Shown: piece after piece, positions 8,898 through 16,698 of the stretch
How the letters are laid out: the number at the start of each line of letters is the position of its first letter
How positions within the stretch are numbered: position 1 is the first letter of the stretch
DNA from: Marinobacter guineae
Lineage (GTDB): Bacteria; Pseudomonadota; Gammaproteobacteria; Pseudomonadales; Oleiphilaceae
Length of the DNA stretch: 64,000 bases
Direction of reading: 5' to 3'
NCBI RefSeq assembly: GCF_002744735.1
Contig: NZ_KZ319341.1
Coordinates: 629,072-693,071, forward strand
Program-made: the position numbers and the translations under genes
The notes under the pieces: model-generated
What the model saw: the letters and a program-made list of their open reading frames with translations, nothing else
Database searches by the model: none
What the model was told of the DNA's origin: nothing

Positions 8898-9323
8898 TTA
8901 CCAGAGAGACCAGCCGCCGTCGTCCTTTTCTTCAATGGCGTCGTCCTGCTCCGGTTCCGCTTCCTCTGCCGACGTGGCGGAAGGTACCGCTTCCTGCGCT
9001 GTGGCGGCGGAACCGCCAGCTGACTGGGCCGGAGCCGACGCGACCTGCACTGATATCAGGCCCAGCGCTTTTTTCGTAGGCTCGTTCATAACTCCGCTGG
9101 CCTGAAGCCCGTTGTCCTTCTGGAATTTGGTCAGTGCAGCCCGTGTTGTGTCATCCATTTGCGGGCTGACATTGGTGATCTCATACCCTGCGCCGTAAAG
9201 TGCGTTCTTGAGTGCAACGGTCTCGTCCGCGAAGGCTGCGGGGGCAAAGCCCAGTGTAATCGCCATACCGGCCGCAGCGGCCAGGCGTCCCAGTCGGATA
9301 GTTGCGTTTCTCTTGGTACTCAC
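8898..9323 (-). CDS. Secreted peptidoglycan-binding-domain-like small protein
   Basis: A 141-residue protein with a typical signal peptide (basic start, hydrophobic LAAAAGMAITLGFAPAAFA, cleavage likely after AFA at ~33). Residues ~35-95 resemble the PG_binding_1 fold: paired short helices with KNALYGAGYEI and RAALTKFQKDNGLQASGV. The tail is Ala/Ser-rich, then strongly acidic (EEAEPEQDDAIEEKDD), and ends in GGWSLW. No catalytic domain is attached. A periplasmic wall-associated protein is likely; the specific role is unknown. Confidence 0.7.
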   Translation of the reverse strand: MSTKRNATIRLGRLAAAAGMAITLGFAPAAFADETVALKNALYGAGYEITNVSPQMDDTTRAALTKFQKDNGLQASGVMNEPTKKALGLISVQVASAPAQSAGGSAATAQEAVPSATSAEEAEPEQDDAIEEKDDGGWSLW

Positions 9324-9437
9324 CTGCTTAACTCCTGATATCTCATCGATACCCGTTTCTTTCTTGTTATGTGGTGCCTATCTCCACAGGCTGGGGCAAA
9401 CATTTTAGAGACTACCATACTTTTGTCGCATGTCGCC

Positions 9438-10553
9438 TTACCGGACATCAGACTCGGAATCTGTGCTCCGGCCAGGTTTGACGGCTTCGGCCGCCGACTG
9501 CGCCAGATCGGCTTCCTCACTGAACTCGCGGATAAAAATACCCCAAAACGCCATGAACAGTGCGGCCACCAGGGGGCCCATCACGAAACCATTGATACCG
9601 AACATCACAATCCCACCCAGGGTCGAAAGCAGCACGATGTAGTCAGGCAGTTTGGTGTCCCGCCCGACCAGAATTGGTCGAAGCAGATTATCCGCCAGGC
9701 CAATCACTACCACACCAAATACCGTCAATACCGTCGCTTCGACCAGATCACCCACCGCCGCCAGGTAAATGGCCGCCGGCACCCAGACCAGGGCAGCCCC
9801 AACCGCAGGTAAAAGAGACATGATTGCCATCACCACCCCCCAAAGCAAGGCGCCGGTGATGCCCAGTATCCAGAAAATCAGCCCGCCGAGCGCGCCCTGG
9901 ATGATGGCAATCAACAGGTTGCCCTTCACCGTGGCCCGAGTAACTTCTGCAAATTTGGCAAACAGCAGCCTTTCCCGCTCATCTCCGAGTGGCAAGGCCC
10001 GGATCATCAGTTCCACCAGCGCCCTTCCATCACGCAGAAGAAAAAATGCCAGATAAACCATCAAGGCCAGTCCAAGGAAGAACTGGAAGGTGTTCTGGCC
10101 AAGTCCGAACGCCTGTTTTGCAAGGAATTGGCTGCCACCAACGAATGCATTGACGAGTCGATCCCGCCATTCACTAAAGTTGATGTCGAATTGGGACAGA
10201 AAAGCCTGAATTGCCGGGAAAGACTGATTGACCTGATCTATATACTCCCCCGGCCGCAGCTCACCGCTCTGGATCTGCTGGTAAAGCGCTACCCCCTCAG
10301 CAACCAGGGACGTAACGAGAACCAGCACCGGTATGACAACAATAAACATGCAGATAAAGAGAGTGATCAGAGCATTCAGGTTCGGGCGGTCGCCCAGTTT
10401 TCGGACCAGAATCTCCTGCACTGGATGAAAAATCAGGGCAATCGCAACGGCCCAGAATATGGGGCCGAAGAAGGGTTTCATAAGAAACACGAAAGCCAGA
10501 GAGACCCCCACCAACAAAGCAAGGAAAGTCCGTGTTTCAAGTTTCGCGTACAT
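9438..10553 (-). CDS. AI-2E family transporter (permease)
   Basis: Polytopic inner-membrane protein of about 371 residues with around eight hydrophobic segments and the family's C-terminal motifs (LPAVGAALVWVPAAIYL and DNLLRPILVG). Despite the name, many members are antiporters or exporters of unknown substrate (TqsA, YdgG, PerM types). The start ATG at 10553 (MYAKLETRTF) is preferred over an upstream in-frame start at 10598 that would precede the usual family sequence. It diverges from the unknown gene at 10681, with a 14-bp palindrome (CCACGC-TG-GCGTGG, 10609-10622) between them. Confidence 0.85.
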   Translation of the reverse strand: MYAKLETRTFLALLVGVSLAFVFLMKPFFGPIFWAVAIALIFHPVQEILVRKLGDRPNLNALITLFICMFIVVIPVLVLVTSLVAEGVALYQQIQSGELRPGEYIDQVNQSFPAIQAFLSQFDINFSEWRDRLVNAFVGGSQFLAKQAFGLGQNTFQFFLGLALMVYLAFFLLRDGRALVELMIRALPLGDERERLLFAKFAEVTRATVKGNLLIAIIQGALGGLIFWILGITGALLWGVVMAIMSLLPAVGAALVWVPAAIYLAAVGDLVEATVLTVFGVVVIGLADNLLRPILVGRDTKLPDYIVLLSTLGGIVMFGINGFVMGPLVAALFMAFWGIFIREFSEEADLAQSAAEAVKPGRSTDSESDVR

Positions 10554-10680
10554 AGTTCTGTCTGTTCCCCGGAAATGGTTCTGACTTATGGCAAGCAATT
10601 CTAGCCTACCACGCTGGCGTGGCCACTGTAGTCATCTTCGGGTTATAGTGGACGGTTATTGATCAACCACTAAACAGGTC

Positions 10681-11031
10681 GTGTTGTTGGAACTGGAAAC
10701 CTTTACCACAGAAACCGCCCTGGAAGCTGCTACGCAGTTGCGCAAGGTACTGGCCGCTCGGACTCACCGGCGCAAGGTGATGGGCCAGGACGTGATGGTA
10801 CCCGGGCAGCTGGGCGAGGCGCTGCAACTGCCCCGGATCATCAATCGCCTGCAGAGCAAGCAGCAGAAACAGCGGGAGCTGGGGCTTGAGGACTTCCAGG
10901 AGCTCTGGCCCACACTGTCACCTCAGACACGGGAGAGAGTGCTGAGCGCCATCGGCTGGTACAACCCCAAGGAGCTCGACTGGGAAGACAAGCGCTCCAA
11001 CCGTAAACCACTGGTCGATCCGGACAAATAA
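10681..11031 (+). CDS. Conserved-looking hypothetical protein, 116 aa
   Basis: I do not recognise the family. The protein is soluble, charged and mostly helical in appearance, with segments RKVLAARTHRRKVMGQDV and LPRIINRLQSKQQKQRELG, and ends in a basic-acidic tail. There is no signal peptide or membrane segment. The GTG at 10681 is the earliest start and has only a weak ACAGG upstream. Codon use resembles the neighbours, which supports a real gene. It sits between a permease and a small Cys-rich protein with no clear functional link. Confidence 0.6.
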   Translation: MLLELETFTTETALEAATQLRKVLAARTHRRKVMGQDVMVPGQLGEALQLPRIINRLQSKQQKQRELGLEDFQELWPTLSPQTRERVLSAIGWYNPKELDWEDKRSNRKPLVDPDK

Positions 11032-11106
11032 GCCGTACAAATCCGGCGACAGGACTTTGAACTGTCATACTTGGCCCATATGTTGGGCAGTATCAGGAGG
11101 ATATTT

Positions 11107-11355
11107 ATGACTGAACAACACCATTATACCGCCATTCTCGCTGAGGGCAGCGCGGTCCCTACCCTGCTGTGCGGCCACTGCCGGTCCATTCTTTCCCGTA
11201 CCCGTATTTTCCGGAACAAAGGCAGCCAGCATCAGGACATGGAGTGCAAGACAATCGGCCTCTGCTCTGCTGATGACTGTGGCGCGGTCAACTGCTGCGA
11301 CCAGGCCCTGGCTCGCGTTGAAAACCCGGAACGCCTGTTTGGGATTGCCTCCTGA
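11107..11355 (+). CDS. Small cysteine-rich protein, 82 aa, possible metal-binding
   Basis: No recognised family. The protein holds a CGHC pair near residue 23 and a second cluster reading CKTIGLCSADDCGAVNCC, giving eight cysteines in 82 residues. This spacing suggests a zinc- or iron-sulfur-binding fold (inference). There is no signal peptide, so it is probably cytoplasmic. The start is well defined: AGGAGG lies six bases before ATG 11107, and the reading frame upstream of that site is not needed. Confidence 0.65.
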   Translation: MTEQHHYTAILAEGSAVPTLLCGHCRSILSRTRIFRNKGSQHQDMECKTIGLCSADDCGAVNCCDQALARVENPERLFGIAS

Positions 11356-11502
11356 TTCAAACCGGCAACGCTCTGTTACGCAACTCAAACACACAAAATT
11401 TCCATCTGATTTATCCTGACATTCGACGATTGTATTAGGGAGGTCTGACCGCCAGATGGCTCCCGGCAATCACGCAACCAATCAGTCAGGACAGTCGATG
11501 GC

Positions 11503-12402
11503 ATGCGTATTCTGAGAACCGATGAAGCCCGCTTCGCAGGCCTTCCGGACTACCCTTTTGCTCCAAACTATCTGGACGTAGAGCCCGGTCTCCGGATGCA
11601 CTACGTTGACGATGGCCCACGCAATGGCTCCCCGGTACTGATGCTGCACGGCGAGCCATCCTGGTCTTACCTCTACCGGCATATGATTCCTCTCGTGGCT
11701 GACGCCGGCCACCGGGTGCTGGCGCCGGACCTGATTGGCTTCGGCAAGTCAGACAAGCCCGACTCGGTCGAGGATTACAGCTATAGCCGCCACCTGGCCT
11801 GGCTGGCCAACTGGCTGGAGCACCTTAACCTTACCGATATTACCCTGGTATGCCAGAACTGGGGCTCACTGTTGGGGTTGCGACTGGCTGCCAAACATCC
11901 GCAGCGATTCAGCCGAATCATTGTCGGTAACGGCATGTTGCCGACGGGAGAAGCCCGGGTGCCTGCGGTGTTTTCAGTCTGGAAGACGTTTGCCACCCAC
12001 AGCCCCTGGTTCCCGATCGGGCGGATTGTCCAACTGGGTACTGAACGAACCCTGAGCAAGGCAGAACTTGCCGCCTACGAGGCGCCGTTCCCGTCCGCGG
12101 ATTTCAAAGCTGGCGCAAGGGCTTTCCCCAAGCTGGTGCCAACAGAACCGGGGACTCTGGACAGCGAAGCCAACAAAGCCGCCTGGCAGGTTCTGGAGAA
12201 ATGGAAAAAACCGTTCATCACCTGCTTCAGTAGCGGCGACCCGATCACCCGCGGCGGCGACCGGCACATGCAGCGCCGCATTCCCGGGGCCCACGGCCAG
12301 CCCCACATTACCCTACGTGGAGGGCACTTCCTTCAGGAAGACTCGCCAGCAGATTTCGCGCGCATCATCATCGACGCCGTGAAATCAGAAATGGCGGCCT
12401 GA
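11503..12402 (+). CDS. Haloalkane dehalogenase family alpha/beta hydrolase with Asn at the nucleophile position
   Basis: Clear homologue of the DhlA/DhmA-type haloalkane dehalogenases, which hydrolyse carbon-halogen bonds. The oxyanion-hole motif HGEPSWSYLYR (His49), the acid Asp246 in GDPITRGG and the base His275 in GGHFLQED are all present. The nucleophile elbow, QDWG in the characterised enzymes, reads QNWGS here with Asn119 (codon AAC, 11857-11859) in place of Asp; the halide-binding Trp120 is kept. The length of 299 residues and the cap region look intact. It may be inactive, act on another substrate, or be activated by deamidation. It is a single gene on this strand. Confidence 0.85.
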   Translation: MRILRTDEARFAGLPDYPFAPNYLDVEPGLRMHYVDDGPRNGSPVLMLHGEPSWSYLYRHMIPLVADAGHRVLAPDLIGFGKSDKPDSVEDYSYSRHLAWLANWLEHLNLTDITLVCQNWGSLLGLRLAAKHPQRFSRIIVGNGMLPTGEARVPAVFSVWKTFATHSPWFPIGRIVQLGTERTLSKAELAAYEAPFPSADFKAGARAFPKLVPTEPGTLDSEANKAAWQVLEKWKKPFITCFSSGDPITRGGDRHMQRRIPGAHGQPHITLRGGHFLQEDSPADFARIIIDAVKSEMAA

Positions 12403-12416
12403 GCCGCCACTTCCCA

Positions 12417-13205
12417 CTAACCGAATACCGTTACCGTCTGCCGGCTCAGGGCGACCAGTTCTCCGCGAGCCGTCCAGATTCCGGCCTGGGTATGACCGTA
12501 TCCGGCGCCGGCCTGATCAATTGACGCCTTGTACAGCAGCCAGTCACCCGGCTCCATTACCGGTCGGGGGTGGACGATATCAAGCGCCCAGCTCAGGGAG
12601 CTGGCTCTTACGCGCTGCTTCACGTAAGGCAGGACCGCAGGTGGCCAGGCGTCCACCAGCGCAATGATGTGGGCATCCGAAAAGGTTTCAGGAGTTTTCC
12701 TGAACTGCATCCAGCCGCCGAGCTCCCGGCCACCCTTGCCACTGAACGGCAAATTGCCGAAGGCCCAGCGCATCTCGATCTGCCGAATGAATTCCGGTGT
12801 CACCCCCTCGATATAATCCAGCCCCTGGCACTGGCTCACCGGCGTCACTTCCGGTGCAGGCAGTGCATCTACCTGCACCTCCGAATCCCGGTCGCCGCCA
12901 AAGCTGGCCAGGCACATCAACCGGGGTTCATCGTTCTGGACAATGCGACCCTGCACCTGGCTGACAGCCTTGCCCTCCCGGAGAATGCCGGCTTCAAAGC
13001 TGGCGGTCACCTCCGGCTCCACCGGACCTACAAAAGACACCTGCATCGAGCGCATGGCCCTGCCTTCAGCCACCAGGTGCTGCATGCGCTCAAATATCAG
13101 CGCCGCGGTCAGACCACCGAAAGTAGCCCTGCCCTGGGACCAGCTATCGGGCATGACCAGATCCTGACTGGTATGAGCCGCGCGGAGTAATTCATCAAAG
13201 GTCAT
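12417..13205 (-). CDS. Acyl-CoA thioesterase-like (TesB-type double hot dog) protein
   Basis: A 262-residue protein with two hot-dog repeats. The first half has SWSQGRATFGGLTAALIFERM, the phrase of the TesB/4HBT_3 thioesterase group, and the second half HPRPVMEPGDWLLYK with the usual GYGHTQAGIWTARGELVA ending. Members hydrolyse acyl-CoA esters of medium to long chain length; the substrate here cannot be read from sequence. Convergent with the dehalogenase homologue, with 14 bases between stop codons. Confidence 0.83.
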   Translation of the reverse strand: MTFDELLRAAHTSQDLVMPDSWSQGRATFGGLTAALIFERMQHLVAEGRAMRSMQVSFVGPVEPEVTASFEAGILREGKAVSQVQGRIVQNDEPRLMCLASFGGDRDSEVQVDALPAPEVTPVSQCQGLDYIEGVTPEFIRQIEMRWAFGNLPFSGKGGRELGGWMQFRKTPETFSDAHIIALVDAWPPAVLPYVKQRVRASSLSWALDIVHPRPVMEPGDWLLYKASIDQAGAGYGHTQAGIWTARGELVALSRQTVTVFG

Positions 13206-13340
13206 TCTACGTTCCTGTTAGCAACCTATCGGGGTAGTTTCGAAGACTGCCCAAGAACGGACGGCAAAGCAATGGGAGCTTGCCGGCAACTACCTACAGA
13301 CCCGGCAATATTTTGCGTATTAATGCAACAAAAAAACCGC

Positions 13341-13346
13341 TATAAT
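13341..13346 (+). promoter_or_regulatory. Candidate -10 box of the DEAD-box helicase gene
   Basis: A perfect TATAAT lies 57 bases before the helicase start. No -35 hexamer fits at 16-18 bases; TTGCGT at 13313 is 22 bases away. The untranslated leader would be about 50 bases. Confidence 0.4.
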
Positions 13347-13403
13347 ATGTGCACATTACGCATTGCCCGGCAATGCTCTACCTCCCGAATTCCGAGTGAA
13401 TCA

Positions 13404-14927
13404 ATGTCTGAATTGTCTTTTGCCGAACTGGGGCTTGATCCAGCCGTACTTGAAGCTGTATCCGCCGTTGGCTATGAAACCCCGACGCCGATCCAGGCCC
13501 AGACCATCCCTGCGCTGCTTGCCGGCAAGCATCTGCTGGGCGTAGCCCAGACAGGTACCGGTAAAACCGCGGCCTTTGCACTGCCTCTGCTGAGCCGGAT
13601 TGACGCCTCTGTAACCGACCCCCAGATTCTGGTCCTGGCGCCTACGCGCGAACTGGCCATCCAGGTGGCCGAAGCGTTTACCACCTACGCCAGCAAGTTC
13701 CGTAATTTCCATGTTCTGCCGATTTATGGCGGCCAGGATTTCTTCCCCCAGATCAAGGGCCTTCGCCGTGGCGCCCAGGTTATCGTGGGCACACCGGGCC
13801 GTATGCTTGACCACCTGCGCAAGGGCACCCTGAAGCTGGACGGTCTGAAGGCACTGGTTCTGGATGAAGCGGACGAAATGCTGCGCATGGGCTTTATCGA
13901 TGACGTAGAAGCAATTCTGGCGAAAACGCCGCAGAACTGTCAGCGCGCCCTGTTCTCCGCCACCATGCCGCCACAGATCAAAAAGGTTGCCAATACCTAC
14001 CTGAGGGATGCCGTCGAGGTTCGCATCGAGAGCGAAACCCGCACGGTTGAGCGTATTTCCCAGTTCGTTCTGCCGGTATACGCCGAACGCAAGCTGGACG
14101 CCCTGACCCGGATTCTTGAAGTAGAACCATTCGATGGCGCCATCATCTTCGTGCGTACCAAGGCGGAAACCACGCTGCTGGCAGAGAAACTCTCCGCCCG
14201 TGGCCACGCGGTAGCGCCGCTCAATGGCGATCTGAACCAGCGCCAGCGTGAGCAGACCGTTGAAGACCTGAAGAGCGGAAAAAAGGACATTATCGTTGCC
14301 ACAGACGTTGCCGCTCGCGGTCTGGATGTGCCCAGGATCACCCACGTAATCAACTACGATGTGCCCTACGATACCGAAGCCTACATCCACCGCACCGGCC
14401 GTACCGGGCGAGCCGGACGGGAAGGCAAGGCAATCCTGCTGGTCACGCCCCGGGAACGCAGCTGGCTGCGCACCCTGGAGCGCGCCACCAACTCGCCCAT
14501 GCAAGCCTATCAGCTGCCTTCGCCGGTTGAACTGAAAAAAATGCGCGAGGAGCAGTTCGAAACGCAGCTGTTGGGTTTTGCCGAGGATGGCAAGCTGGCC
14601 AAAGCGATGGCACTGCTGGATGAGATTGCCGAGCGCAATGAGATGGACACGGCAATGGTAGCCGGTGCTCTGGCCTGCTGGCTGGAAGCATCCCAGCCGG
14701 GCTCGCTGCCGCTGGAGCAACCAGAGGCTTTGCCGGAGATTTCAGCCAACGCCCCGCCGCGTCGAGAGCGCCAGGGTGGTCGTCCGGGCGGAAAGCCGGG
14801 ATACAAGCCCGGCTTCAAGAAAGGCCCCAAGGGCCGTGGCGGCCCCGGACCGAAGGGCAAGCCACCTGGTAAAGGCGGCAAGCCCGCAGGCAAGCGTCCG
14901 CCCCGTCAGGCAGACGCCAAGCGCTGA
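13404..14927 (+). CDS. DEAD-box ATP-dependent RNA helicase with basic Gly-rich tail
   Basis: A 507-residue RNA helicase. The Q motif (YETPTPIQ), Walker A AQTGTGKT (48-55), DEAD box in VLDEADEML, SAT, and motif VI HRTGRTGRAG are all intact. Residues ~385-440 are helical, like the DeaD/CsdA dimerisation region, but no DbpA-type RNA-binding domain follows; instead there is a 70-residue tail of Gly, Pro, Lys and Arg that should bind RNA loosely. The start at 13404 (MSELSFAELGL) matches the family; earlier in-frame ATGs precede homology. Probable role in ribosome assembly or mRNA turnover, perhaps in the cold. Its last 22 bases overlap folA. Confidence 0.92.
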   Translation: MSELSFAELGLDPAVLEAVSAVGYETPTPIQAQTIPALLAGKHLLGVAQTGTGKTAAFALPLLSRIDASVTDPQILVLAPTRELAIQVAEAFTTYASKFRNFHVLPIYGGQDFFPQIKGLRRGAQVIVGTPGRMLDHLRKGTLKLDGLKALVLDEADEMLRMGFIDDVEAILAKTPQNCQRALFSATMPPQIKKVANTYLRDAVEVRIESETRTVERISQFVLPVYAERKLDALTRILEVEPFDGAIIFVRTKAETTLLAEKLSARGHAVAPLNGDLNQRQREQTVEDLKSGKKDIIVATDVAARGLDVPRITHVINYDVPYDTEAYIHRTGRTGRAGREGKAILLVTPRERSWLRTLERATNSPMQAYQLPSPVELKKMREEQFETQLLGFAEDGKLAKAMALLDEIAERNEMDTAMVAGALACWLEASQPGSLPLEQPEALPEISANAPPRRERQGGRPGGKPGYKPGFKKGPKGRGGPGPKGKPPGKGGKPAGKRPPRQADAKR

Positions 14928-15421
14928 TAGACCACGAAGCTGTAGTCGTAAGGGTTGTTATCGGACGCGGAGAAATCCTCCCGTCCGATTTCTTCCCACT
15001 CATCCCAGTTTACTTCCGGAAAGAATGCATCCCCATCCACCTCAGCGTGCACCTGGGTAACGTACATCCGGTCGACCATCGGCAGCGCCTCAGCATAGAT
15101 CTGCCCGCCACCGATTATCATCACTTCGTCTCCGCCTTCGAGCTCGGCCTGAGCCTCGGCTTTCACCAACGCTTCCTGCAGTGACTTGGCCGCAACGGTG
15201 CCCGCTGGCGCTTCCCAGTTTTCGTTCCTGGAAATTACCACGTTCATCCGTCCCGGTAACGGCCGGCCAATGGAGTCCCAGGTTTTCCGTCCCATGATAA
15301 TGGGCTTACCCATGGTGGCCTGCTTGAAGTAACGGAGATCGCCCGGCAGGTACCACGGCAGATTGTTGTTCCGGCCTATGACCCGGTTTCGGGACATGGC
15401 TACTATCAGGGCTTTTCTCAT
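14906..15421 (-). CDS. folA: Dihydrofolate reductase
   Basis: NADPH-dependent reduction of dihydrofolate to tetrahydrofolate; it regenerates the cofactor oxidised by thymidylate synthase. At 171 residues it has the usual chromosomal length. Motifs include the opening ALIVAMSRNRVIG, the LPWYLPGDLRYFK segment, MGRKTWDSIGRPLPGR, and GGGQIYAEALP. It lies downstream of lgt-thyA on the same strand, separated from thyA by 437 bases that hold two inverted-repeat elements. Its 3' end overlaps the convergent helicase gene by 22 bases. Confidence 0.97.
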   Translation of the reverse strand: MRKALIVAMSRNRVIGRNNNLPWYLPGDLRYFKQATMGKPIIMGRKTWDSIGRPLPGRMNVVISRNENWEAPAGTVAAKSLQEALVKAEAQAELEGGDEVMIIGGGQIYAEALPMVDRMYVTQVHAEVDGDAFFPEVNWDEWEEIGREDFSASDNNPYDYSFVVYQRLASA

Positions 15422-15474
15422 ATCCAGTCCTCAGATTTGGACGTTCAGACTCGGGGCCCGATGACTTGGGGGCT

Positions 15475-15586
15475 GCAAGAGGGCGGGGTTACCTCTCCAA
15501 AAAACGCCTCAAGGCATCCTTGCGCGGCTTGGGCTCCGCCATCCCTGGCTCCGCACATTTTTGGAGAGGTAACCCCGCCCTCTTGC
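15475..15586. repeat. Long inverted-repeat element, copy 1 (thyA-folA gap)
   Basis: Two perfectly complementary 29-base arms (15475-15503 and 15558-15586) enclose a 54-base centre. Read on the minus strand, the centre starts with a 26-base core (15557 down to 15532) identical to the core of copy 2 on the plus strand, and both centres end in GCGT. The core contains GCGGAGCC twice, 15 bases apart. Inner arm ends are A/T runs. There is no open reading frame of substance. It resembles a structured intergenic repeat (REP/BIME-like) rather than a transposon, since no transposase or target duplication is seen. Confidence 0.85.
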
Positions 15587-15712
15587 GATTCGACAACTCA
15601 GCCAGATTGGCCGGTTCATCAGTTTCAAATTTTCCGGGCAACCTTATATCGCGCCGCTGACCACAGAACGCTTAGAACTTTTCGATCCTCGATCTCTTCA
15701 GCGAGACCGCAG

Positions 15713-15815
15713 GTCAGCGGGTGGGGCGTTCCGAAAATGTGCGGAGCCAGGGATGGCGGAGCCAAGCGTACACGGACGTATTCACAGCGTTTTTCGGAAC
15801 GCCCCACCCGCTGAC
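15713..15815. repeat. Long inverted-repeat element, copy 2 (thyA-folA gap)
   Basis: Two perfectly complementary 25-base arms (15713-15737 and 15791-15815) enclose a 53-base centre. The first 26 bases of the centre (15738-15763) repeat the core of copy 1 in opposite orientation; the rest differs until a shared final GCGT. The arms are related to those of copy 1 (GGGTGGGG against GGGCGGGG) but differ at several places while both partners stay complementary. The two copies are 126 bases apart; that spacer and the flanks up to the genes show nothing else. Confidence 0.85.
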
Positions 15816-15858
15816 TTGCCACCTCAAAATCGAGCGGACCGCCAACCCGGACAGAGAG

Positions 15859-16698
15859 TCAAATCGCGATAGGAGCTTTAATCCCGGGAAAAGGGTCATA
15901 CCCCTCAAACTCGAAGTCCTCCAGCTCGTACTCGAAGATACTCGCCGGCTTACGCTTGATGACCAGACTCGGCAAAGCCTTTGGCTCCCGCTTCAGTTGC
16001 TCGAAGACAATGTCCTCAGTCAGGTGGTTCTGATACAGATGGCAGTCGCCGAATGTGTGGACGAACTCACCCACTTCCAGATCACACTGCTGAGCGATCA
16101 TGTGAGTCAGCAGGGCATAGGACGCGATATTGAACGGCACCCCCAGGAACAGGTCCGCGCTGCGCTGGTAAAGCTGGCACGAGAGTTTGCCGTCAGCCAC
16201 GTAGAACTGGAACAGACAGTGGCAGGGCGCCAGAGCCATACGGCCCTCGCGAACGTTATCCTGGGGACCGATGGACTCGTCCGGGAGCTCCGCCGGGTTC
16301 CAGGCGGAGACAATCAGGCGGCGCGAATTCGGTTTGTTGCGAATCTGTTCGATCACCTCGCTGATCTGGTCGACTACCTCGCCATTCGGGCACTCCCAGC
16401 TACGCCATTGTTTGCCATAGATGGGGCCAAGCTCGCCGTTCTCCAGTGCCCATTCATTCCAGATGGATACCTTGCGTTCTTTCAGCCAGGTGTTGTCGGT
16501 GGAGCCCCGGAGGAACCAGAGCAGTTCATAGATAATGCTGCGCAGGTGGACTTTCTTGGTGGTTACCAGGGGAAAGCCGTCCTGAAGATTGAACCGTATC
16601 TGGCGGCCGAAGACCGACCGGGTGCCCACACCGGTACGGTCACCTTTGTTAAATCCTTTGTCGACAACGTCTTGCATCAGGTCGAGGTAGACTTTCAT
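15859..16698 (-). CDS. thyA: Thymidylate synthase
   Basis: Methylates dUMP to dTMP using methylene-tetrahydrofolate. The catalytic Cys159 lies in PCHCLFQFYV; GDRTGVGT and SRRLIVSAWNPAELPD are further signatures. The protein has 279 residues against 264 in E. coli, the difference being an insertion of about 15 residues (ESIGPQDNVREGRMA, ~141-155) just before the active-site Cys; similar insertions occur in other gammaproteobacterial ThyA. The start overlaps the lgt stop by ATGA, so the two are translationally coupled. Confidence 0.97.
   Translation of the reverse strand: MKVYLDLMQDVVDKGFNKGDRTGVGTRSVFGRQIRFNLQDGFPLVTTKKVHLRSIIYELLWFLRGSTDNTWLKERKVSIWNEWALENGELGPIYGKQWRSWECPNGEVVDQISEVIEQIRNKPNSRRLIVSAWNPAELPDESIGPQDNVREGRMALAPCHCLFQFYVADGKLSCQLYQRSADLFLGVPFNIASYALLTHMIAQQCDLEVGEFVHTFGDCHLYQNHLTEDIVFEQLKREPKALPSLVIKRKPASIFEYELEDFEFEGYDPFPGIKAPIAI

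Noticed and set aside
13401..14720. A 439-codon open frame antisense to the DEAD-box helicase gene
   Set aside because: It mirrors a strongly conserved helicase gene, has no recognisable domain and arises from GC-biased third positions. The same holds for long antisense frames over ftsZ (31689-33068), secA (26078-27280) and proA (40-909).
15437..15908. Short frames in several phases giving the repeated peptide PPSLAPHIFG or related words
   Set aside because: They are translations of the two inverted-repeat elements in different frames; no ribosome sites or conserved starts support them.
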